A DNA stretch of 5,644 nt from PVC group bacterium. Lineage in GTDB: Bacteria > Verrucomicrobiota > Kiritimatiellia > UBA8416 > PXDI01. Where the stretch lies: the NCBI GenBank assembly GCA_003565095.1, contig PXDI01000271.1, positions 1-5,644 on the forward strand, written 5' to 3'. Positions 1 to 5,644 of the stretch are shown piece after piece; positions within the stretch are counted from its first letter, which is position 1, and the number at the start of each line of letters is the position of its first letter. The position numbers were made by a program, and so were the translations under genes. The notes beneath the pieces were generated by a model. That model was given only the letters and a program-made list of their open reading frames with translations. It did not search any database and had not been told where the DNA came from.

Positions 1-1951
1 CGACAAAATCATTATCCAAGCGACATGCCTTGCGATGCATGGCCAGAAACATCCGGCTTTGATCGGTGCGATCCGGATTAATCCGTTTTACCGCATCCGT
101 CCAGAGCGAAACGCACCACTTAAATGTACGCAGACCATCCGTTTCCGGATTATCCATAAACTCACCAAGCAATTGCCGCAAAAGCTGATTGTGTTCATTA
201 CGCTGCGTGTCCGGTAAAGATTCCGCCGGAAGCAAGCGCACATCAATGTTCAACATCAGCAAACGACTGGTCAGATCGGTTCTTGTGCGCAGTTTTTCTT
301 TATATTCATCTACCAACGGCCGCATGGCCTGCTTGTCCTGACTGCTGAGCATAACCCGCGGCGGTCTATCCCGGGAAATGGTTTCATCAAACGTCAACAT
401 CCCTAAAGCCATTCCCGGTGGAGTCCTGTCGAACCATCTGTAGAGGGCATTTCCACGCCGGTAAAAAAAGACGCTTGCCAGCGGGCTCCCGTCTTCCAGG
501 TGGCTCTCAATAAAACCAATAAGCCAGCTCACATAGTCATCCGCGTTCAATGCCACAAGATGCAGATGATCAAGCCACTCGTAGCCGGCCAGGCTCCACG
601 CATGCGGGGCAATCAATAAGTCGCGTTGCCGGGCCATAAGCATGGCATTCTCGCGCAATTGACGATGGAGTACCTGCGTGTAACCCAGCGAATGGGCGAT
701 TGACTGTATTCGCAATCCGATAAGATAAGGATTACGCAGCAACGCCCACCACCAGCCGCGCCGGGTGCGGTATTCATCAACATGCCGCAACGCCTCGCGA
801 TGAATATCACACATTTCCTCAAGAATGGCCGCCATGGTTTCAACATCCGGCCGCCGGCCGTATTTGGCATAAAACGCTCTTTCATTAAACTTGACCGGAT
901 CCGGTGGTTGCGCCGCACTGTCCGGTATATGGGCTGCTTTCTGGCCAATCAGCCTCTGCAGGCGGGTTTCAATTACGATCCTTCCGTTGAGATAACGGCG
1001 GTGCCCCATCATCCAGGCCGCTTCGGCCAATTCCGCGGCGCGTACCGGATCGTAATTTCTTATCTGCGCCGCGCGCCGGGCAAGTTCTTCGGCCTCGCGA
1101 CCGGTCTCCAGTTCTGACAAATCAACAGTTTCACCTGTCAATGCATCAAAAATGCCAGTGGCGATAACAGCCGCCAGATCGTCCCACGTCCCCTCATGCT
1201 CGGGCAAAACAACCGCTTCCATTTGTGTGCCGTCCGCCCGGCTCAGGTTTATTTCCGCCTGCCGTTTGTTTTCCGCACCGCTCCTGCGCACAGTGACCCG
1301 CACCAGCCAGGCTGCATTCCAAAAAGCGCCCGAGCTGCCGGAGGTAAACATTGTATCCCATGCAAAATCACCGATCCGCTCACGGTCGGCCACCGCAAGC
1401 TGTGGATAGCGCAGCAGATTCATGGTCAACATCTGCCGTAAGCGCGCCTCCTGCAGGAATGTACGCATTTCGGCGGCCCGGTATTCAACCGCCAGCAAGG
1501 TAACCGGGATAAGATCCCCACCCTGTTTCAGCCTGGGGCTTGCGGAAAGCGCCATTTCAACACCCAGCTCCGCGATTTTTTCCGGAGCGGCATATGCCGT
1601 GCGGCGTTCGTCAATATCCAGCACATCCAGATCAATCATCGCGCCCGGATTAATGATCGTAAGTGAAACCGCCGGAACACTCATGTTTTTGTGGCGGACA
1701 TTCATGAACCGCAACAACCCGTCAGCCGCAAGTTGTGAATCAAAGCGCAAATCATCCCCAACCGCCAGTTCCGTCACAAACTGGAACAGCGCCCGGTCAA
1801 CCAACTCAATGCCCTCTATATTACCAAGCTTTTCCTCCGCCAGTGCCGCTGCCGCCTCATGGCCGACATCCGCAATAACACCGATCCGCTGCGCCATCGC
1901 CGGCACAGCGGTCAACACGGCCAGGATTACTGTAACAATATTTTTTTTCAT
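1..1951 (-). CDS. Exported CsgG-like protein paralogous to the upstream large gene, 3' end outside window
   Basis: Translating from the ATG at 1951-1949 gives 650 uninterrupted codons to position 2, with no stop inside the window. The N-terminus is a textbook Sec signal peptide: KKN, a hydrophobic core at residues 5-16, and AMA|Q cleavage after residue 20. Residues 21-135 match the first CsgG-like unit of the upstream protein: GIELVDRALF at 47-56, LAADGLLRF at 74-82, and a beta segment around 94-113. Residues 147-275 match its second unit, with LLRYPQLAVADRERI at 179-193 and FWNAAWLVRVTV at 210-221. Residues 280-650 are helical, with REAEELARRAAQ and ELAEAAWMMG near 285-316 resembling the start of the helical part of the upstream protein. 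A WWW run lies at 400-402. Cysteines are few (381, 613, 643). No catalytic motif is visible. Whether it also ends in a beta-propeller cannot be seen. An envelope role is inferred from the signal peptide and family resemblance. Confidence 0.9.
   Translation of the reverse strand, partial: MKKNIVTVILAVLTAVPAMAQRIGVIADVGHEAAAALAEEKLGNIEGIELVDRALFQFVTELAVGDDLRFDSQLAADGLLRFMNVRHKNMSVPAVSLTIINPGAMIDLDVLDIDERRTAYAAPEKIAELGVEMALSASPRLKQGGDLIPVTLLAVEYRAAEMRTFLQEARLRQMLTMNLLRYPQLAVADRERIGDFAWDTMFTSGSSGAFWNAAWLVRVTVRRSGAENKRQAEINLSRADGTQMEAVVLPEHEGTWDDLAAVIATGIFDALTGETVDLSELETGREAEELARRAAQIRNYDPVRAAELAEAAWMMGHRRYLNGRIVIETRLQRLIGQKAAHIPDSAAQPPDPVKFNERAFYAKYGRRPDVETMAAILEEMCDIHREALRHVDEYRTRRGWWWALLRNPYLIGLRIQSIAHSLGYTQVLHRQLRENAMLMARQRDLLIAPHAWSLAGYEWLDHLHLVALNADDYVSWLIGFIESHLEDGSPLASVFFYRRGNALYRWFDRTPPGMALGMLTFDETISRDRPPRVMLSSQDKQAMRPLVDEYKEKLRTRTDLTSRLLMLNIDVRLLPAESLPDTQRNEHNQLLRQLLGEFMDNPETDGLRTFKWCVSLWTDAVKRINPDRTDQSRMFLAMHRKACRLDNDFV
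1948..1951 (-). other. ATGA stop/start overlap joining second and third genes
   Basis: The TGA of the 202-residue gene (1950-1948) overlaps the ATG of the third gene (1951-1949), the same arrangement as at the first junction. It indicates co-transcription and translational coupling. Confidence 0.85.
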
Positions 1952-2556
1952 TTTCCGAAAGATAACTCCTGACGAGCCGGCCATCTGAGCATTAAATCAG
2001 GGAAACGGTTTTCAAGAATTTGCCGCCCCGTGAAACGACTGAACCAAACATCATATCTATCAGCAACCGGTTTACACAAGATGATCAACGTACGCGCCGA
2101 GCGGACATATCTGAAAAGCGTAGTTTCAAGCACCTGTATATTTCCGTCTGTTCTAGTTTCCCTCGCCGCGGTTTCCGCAAGAAACCTTTCGCGGTAATTA
2201 GCAAAGTCTTCCATTGCCGCATCAGGTGCCGGGCCAATGCTGACGGCAAAAAGCAGATCATCAAAAAACCATGCATGTAAGGGAATGTCGTCACGGACGC
2301 CACCGAACTTAAATCCCTCATATTTAAACCCCTGCATGCGATGATCAGGGGATGTCCATGCTTCAGAAAGCACCAACCCCGCCGCCAGAACCTCGGAATG
2401 CGTTGCCCCGAAAACCAGCTCTTCAAAACGTAAAGTACGGTCAAGGTCAGACACCGCGCCGCCAAAACCGTGATTAACCGTCTGCCCGATCAAAGAAACA
2501 ACCGGGCTCAGCCATAGAACCAAAACAAACAGAACAGTTACTTTCGTTGTCTTCAT
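1948..2556 (-). CDS. Small exported protein of unknown family (202 aa)
   Basis: This complete gene overlaps both neighbours by four bases (ATGA), which fixes its start and supports it as real despite the lack of a Shine-Dalgarno sequence. The N-terminus MKTTK followed by a hydrophobic run (residues 6-20) is a signal peptide; cleavage is plausible near residue 24 (SLIG|Q) but does not fit the usual A-X-A rule well. There is no lipobox cysteine, so it is probably periplasmic or secreted, unless the signal stays as an anchor. The mature part starts with a charged segment (SDLDRTLRFEELVFGATHSEVLAAGL, in two parts at 36-50 and 51-61), then an aromatic beta-rich core with GFKYEGFKFGG at 76-86 and HAWFFDDLLFAVSIG at 94-108, an amphipathic helix near 113-132, and more strands to the end. 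The FGATHSEVLAAGL stretch recalls small envelope proteins with a 'G-x-S/T-x-x-E-V' opening, but I cannot name a family. It has one cysteine (161). Confidence 0.87.
   Translation of the reverse strand: MKTTKVTVLFVLVLWLSPVVSLIGQTVNHGFGGAVSDLDRTLRFEELVFGATHSEVLAAGLVLSEAWTSPDHRMQGFKYEGFKFGGVRDDIPLHAWFFDDLLFAVSIGPAPDAAMEDFANYRERFLAETAARETRTDGNIQVLETTLFRYVRSARTLIILCKPVADRYDVWFSRFTGRQILENRFPDLMLRWPARQELSFGK
1966..1970 (-). promoter_or_regulatory. Possible Shine-Dalgarno AGGAG for the third gene
   Basis: AGGAG on the minus strand lies 14 bases before the ATG at 1951, longer than the usual 5-9 base spacing. It lies within the end of the 202-residue gene. It may help restarting ribosomes at the ATGA junction, but could also be chance coding sequence. 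Confidence 0.4.
2553..2556 (-). other. ATGA stop/start overlap joining first and second genes
   Basis: The TGA of the large upstream gene (2555-2553) shares bases with the ATG of the 202-residue gene (2556-2554). The bases just upstream, CTAATACCAA, contain no Shine-Dalgarno sequence, so the second gene most likely depends on terminating ribosomes that restart. This implies one transcript and linked translation. Confidence 0.85.
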
Positions 2557-5500
2557 TTGGTATTAGACGTTTTCTGTGCGGCCTTTTTGGTCAGAAAGTC
2601 AGTGTTTTGCTCAAGCCAATCCCTGATGTCTTGGTAGGGGATTTCGAGAAAGGCCGGGGTATCCCTGGTGAGATAAAGCAGCAAAGATGTCTTTGTCCGT
2701 GTCATAATCGAGGGAATGTGGTCTCTCTCGATCTCCCTTCCAAAGTCCAATGGTACGCTGATCGTCCCGCGTTGTTCTTCTGTTATGCCGCGCTGATTAC
2801 GCTTGCCGGGCCGGCAGAGCAGCAACTTGCCGCCTTGTATCCTCATGACTTCGAAGCCGAAGACGTAGCTTGCCGCGGAATAGGGGTTCTGATCTTCAAT
2901 AACCGCTTCCCACTCGTCTTTGCCAGCCTCCCGCCACATTTTCGTTTGCGGATTCCACGCGAGAAACGATGTCCTGCTGAACTCCCCGCACTTTACCAGG
3001 AATTCACCATTGGCAAACGCAAGGTTTTCGGCCTGACTAAGCCGATTGGCTTGGCTCGCGGAAGTTCCGACTGTCAACGGATCAAGTAAAGGTTCTAGCG
3101 ATTCACCATCGTCGGCCACACGCACGATGCTACGAAGCTTTCCCCGTCCGCTGCCCCGCCGGGGATCGCGCTGTGCCGTAAGCACATGTAGCACGCCGTT
3201 TGCTTCGACAATATCTTTTATATCCGCCTCGAAGGTCACAGTTCGCAAATCCCCTCCGTCGCGACCGCACCATACGATCGACGAAGGGGGCAACCAGCGC
3301 TGGCTCCCCGTAAAAGTTCTCGGATTCCAGTCAACAGTTCCATTCACTGCAAAAACGACGAACGAATCGGTTGCGAGCGTGAAGATGTTGTCCCGTTCCA
3401 TCGAGCCGGAATGCGTGCAGGGCACCTCCACGTCAGCAAGCTTGGTAACCTCACTGGTGTCGGGATCAAGCACGTTCAATTGGCCGTAGTGATGAAACCA
3501 CAGTCTGCCGTCTTTCCAGTAAGGGGCTGACCCACGCGTATAGCGGGATGTCCGGCGGCGTCTTGTCCAGGTTGTATATGGCCACTCAATAACTCGATTC
3601 ACCTGAAGAGAGCTTTCGCGCGCTTTGGTTTTGTCAGCCTCTATCCGCGCCAGTCGCGCTTTCCAATCCGCATCGCTCAAATCCGGAAACCGCTCGACCA
3701 TTGCCACCATGAAATTGTGGACATTATACTTGGGTATCCATGTCGTGGTTCCATCCAGCAGTTTACGCTCGATCCCGGGTTGTTCTTTGAATTTACGGTC
3801 ATTCTCATCCAGCGCACGGAAAAGCTTCTTTGCATCAGAGATGTGCATGAGATTTAAATAGGTGTCGAGGAATACTTCAGCGTCGTATGGCATGAGCGGA
3901 CGGATCTCAAGCAGTTTGACAAGAAATTCACATGCGGCAGCCGCGATCTCACATGCCTCGTCTTCCGGCACAACGAGGTTGTAGTACGGGCTGCTGCGCC
4001 AGTGGGCATTTCCTTCCCGGAACCTGAAGAGTGGATAGGCAACGGATGACAGCGCATGTGTTTGATCCGCGAACATCCCGACATTATCGCACATCACCCG
4101 ATGTATCCTCCTGCGAATCATGCGCTTTGCTTCCGGCGTGGCAGCGGCCCTTAGCTCTTGCCGCAAAACATAAAGACCAGACATTGGATCGTCTGTAGCG
4201 ACACTCTCCTTCAGAAATGTCATCCAGAGCGTGTCACGCTCTTCCTCTGTAATGTCCTTCGATGAGGGGAGGACCGGAGTAATCCATTCCCGGCGAAACG
4301 GTCTTTCCGACGTCAGATTACCGTACCACGAGAACAGACGGAGGATTATTTCGCTGGAATCCAGTATGTAGCGTGCGTAGCGAAGCTGAAGTACCGTACC
4401 TTGCTCGACTATCGGTGGGTCTTCGTCAACAAACCAAACCTTGAGAGCCAGTTCTCTTGCTTCACGCCGAATGGCATCGCATTTTTCACCCAGCTCATCT
4501 AACCGCCCGGCTGCCATGGTGTATTTCAAGAACTTGCAAGTCATAATCACCGGGCCCCCGGTGTCAGGCACGCATTTGCGTAGCCAACGTATTCGCTGTT
4601 GCTCAGTGAAACCATCCGGAGGTTCGTAGAGGTTGCAGAAGCGCAGCATTTCAAGGATCAGCTCGGACTGTTGCACAAGCTGCTCCATTGTGCATGTACT
4701 AAAGAAGGCGCGTCGACGACGGTTGGTGCCCCACTGCTGTTCCAAGGTAGCAGTGAACATATCCAGGTACTGTCCGGCAAACTCGGATGTCCGCAGCCCT
4801 AGGGCCATGGCAGTGTCCAGGCTGCTGCGCCGTTGAGCCATGTCGTTCTGCCGCAATGCAAGCGAAGCGAAGCGCCGGGCTTCAGCCAAGGGTTCCCACG
4901 CAGCGTGCGAATCACGGCTGCTAATATGTGCGACCAGCTTTGTTGCCGCGCGATCAACAGCCTGCGGAATCTCGGATGGCAATGCCGTTTCGGTGATTTC
5001 CGTTTGGGTTACTTTCCCTTCCGCACCGGCGGGCGGGGCTATTTTCACGCTAAACCAAACACGATTGGTATCAACCGCGCCATGGTTTACCGTGTTGTCA
5101 AGCAGGTAGCTGCCCGTCCAGAAATCCGACACTTGTCCAGCCCAGCGATGTTCCTCCTCCATCCGCAAAAGATTATCACGTTCGAGTACGAACAGAGCCG
5201 GTTCACGCACCAGACGCAGCTGCAAGAGCCGATGCAGATCGTCCGCCCAGCGGTGAGCAATCGGCGAATGAACCTGAACCTCTGCGCGCATAAGAGAGAT
5301 CGGTATTGCATCTTCTGCGCTAACGGTCAGTTTAGGCAGATATGCGCCCAACGTGTCGGCAATCAATCTGGCCAATCCGGCAATGCCGCCCTCTATCTTT
5401 TCATTTAAAGCCAACTCGTCACACCATACGATCACGCCCGGCGCGACCGCAACCAGCCGGATGAACAGATTGTCCTCACGAGTCTCCAGCAACACCAACC

Positions 5501-5644
5501 CGTCAGCTTTTAGAAGATGTCCGATTTGCATTCCCTCGTCACGAGATATCCGTGCCGCTGACAGAGCCTGTTCGCGCAGTATCCGGTCCAGCTCATCGCG
5601 CTCGACCAGCTCGGTCTCGAAAGCCTGCATCTCAACCATCAGCA
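2553..5644 (-). CDS. Large CsgG-like / helical / beta-propeller protein, 5' end outside window
   Basis: The reading frame is open from the right edge to a TGA at 2555-2553; 1028 residues follow the first in-window ATG (5639). That ATG is probably internal: the frame stays open to the edge, and alignment with the downstream paralogue suggests about 39 residues, including a signal peptide, are missing. Residues 1-105 resemble the CsgG-like fold, with ELVERDELDRIL at 10-21 and LLKADGLVLL at 42-51. Residues 110-240 look like a second, related unit with LVREPALFVLERDNL at 143-157. Residues 243-690 are mostly helical and TPR-like, without a crisp repeat. Residues 700-1011 contain about six beta-rich units with turns such as KDGRLW, ANGVLHVL, ANGEFLVK and QGGKLLL, consistent with a beta-propeller. 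The protein has 13 cysteines and no recognisable catalytic motif. CsgG-family proteins work in the envelope, but the usual pore-forming part is not evident here. Domain names are by eye; coding status is certain, function unknown. Confidence 0.9.
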   Translation of the reverse strand, partial: LMVEMQAFETELVERDELDRILREQALSAARISRDEGMQIGHLLKADGLVLLETREDNLFIRLVAVAPGVIVWCDELALNEKIEGGIAGLARLIADTLGAYLPKLTVSAEDAIPISLMRAEVQVHSPIAHRWADDLHRLLQLRLVREPALFVLERDNLLRMEEEHRWAGQVSDFWTGSYLLDNTVNHGAVDTNRVWFSVKIAPPAGAEGKVTQTEITETALPSEIPQAVDRAATKLVAHISSRDSHAAWEPLAEARRFASLALRQNDMAQRRSSLDTAMALGLRTSEFAGQYLDMFTATLEQQWGTNRRRRAFFSTCTMEQLVQQSELILEMLRFCNLYEPPDGFTEQQRIRWLRKCVPDTGGPVIMTCKFLKYTMAAGRLDELGEKCDAIRREARELALKVWFVDEDPPIVEQGTVLQLRYARYILDSSEIILRLFSWYGNLTSERPFRREWITPVLPSSKDITEEERDTLWMTFLKESVATDDPMSGLYVLRQELRAAATPEAKRMIRRRIHRVMCDNVGMFADQTHALSSVAYPLFRFREGNAHWRSSPYYNLVVPEDEACEIAAAACEFLVKLLEIRPLMPYDAEVFLDTYLNLMHISDAKKLFRALDENDRKFKEQPGIERKLLDGTTTWIPKYNVHNFMVAMVERFPDLSDADWKARLARIEADKTKARESSLQVNRVIEWPYTTWTRRRRTSRYTRGSAPYWKDGRLWFHHYGQLNVLDPDTSEVTKLADVEVPCTHSGSMERDNIFTLATDSFVVFAVNGTVDWNPRTFTGSQRWLPPSSIVWCGRDGGDLRTVTFEADIKDIVEANGVLHVLTAQRDPRRGSGRGKLRSIVRVADDGESLEPLLDPLTVGTSASQANRLSQAENLAFANGEFLVKCGEFSRTSFLAWNPQTKMWREAGKDEWEAVIEDQNPYSAASYVFGFEVMRIQGGKLLLCRPGKRNQRGITEEQRGTISVPLDFGREIERDHIPSIMTRTKTSLLLYLTRDTPAFLEIPYQDIRDWLEQNTDFLTKKAAQKTSNTK

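Noticed and set aside
74..85. Perfect 12-base palindrome CGGATTAATCCG
   Set aside because: It lies inside the third gene (coding RINPD), has no spacer or T tract, and is more likely a chance coding match than an operator.
613..948. Minus-strand open frame of 111 codons in another frame
   Set aside because: It overlaps the third gene in a different frame; the 650-codon frame has a signal peptide and paralogy to support it.
1938..1955. T-rich run on the plus strand as a terminator tail
   Set aside because: No GC-rich hairpin precedes it, and on the coding strand it is the Lys codons at the start of the third gene.
1422..1988. Plus-strand open frame of 188 codons
   Set aside because: It lies antisense to the third gene, is Ser/Arg/Ala-rich as shadow frames are, and has no ribosome site or recognisable domain.
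2547..3089. Plus-strand open frame of 180 codons
   Set aside because: It is antisense to the propeller-coding part of the first gene, whose frame is uninterrupted and shows repeat structure.
4833..5408. Plus-strand open frame of 191 codons
   Set aside because: It is antisense to the CsgG-like region, which has a recognisable motif; the shadow has none.
5637..5639. ATG at 5639 as the real start of the first gene
   Set aside because: The frame is open beyond it, no ribosome site is visible in the five remaining bases, and comparison with the paralogue suggests a missing N-terminus.

Overview
The window is entirely protein-coding on the minus strand. It holds three consecutive genes, read from high to low coordinates, each joined to the next by an ATGA stop/start overlap. 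The first gene (2553 to past 5644) runs off the right edge at its 5' end, the second (1948-2556) is complete, and the third (1-1951) runs off the left edge before its stop codon. There is no intergenic DNA, RNA gene, mobile element, CRISPR array or terminator.

The upstream gene encodes a protein of more than 1028 residues. From the N-terminus it has a region resembling the CsgG-like family (with the signature ELVERDELDRIL followed by LLKADGLVLL), a long helical TPR-like region, and a C-terminal section with about six repeated beta-sheet units that looks like a beta-propeller. The middle gene encodes a 202-residue protein with an N-terminal signal peptide and no family I recognise. The downstream gene encodes at least 650 residues, with a clean signal peptide (AMA|Q). 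By eye its N-terminal ~500 residues line up in order with the upstream protein, so the two large genes look like diverged paralogues placed either side of the small exported protein.

The organism is a bacterium with moderate GC content. Large exported proteins with CsgG-like N-termini and long helical tails, without close characterised relatives, fit the Planctomycetes-Verrucomicrobia-Lentisphaerae-Kiritimatiellaeota group. This is a guess from protein style and not from a marker gene.

The strict gene coupling and shared export signals suggest that the three products act together in the cell envelope, perhaps as an assembly or sensing complex. That function is inferred. No catalytic motif is visible in any of the three proteins.
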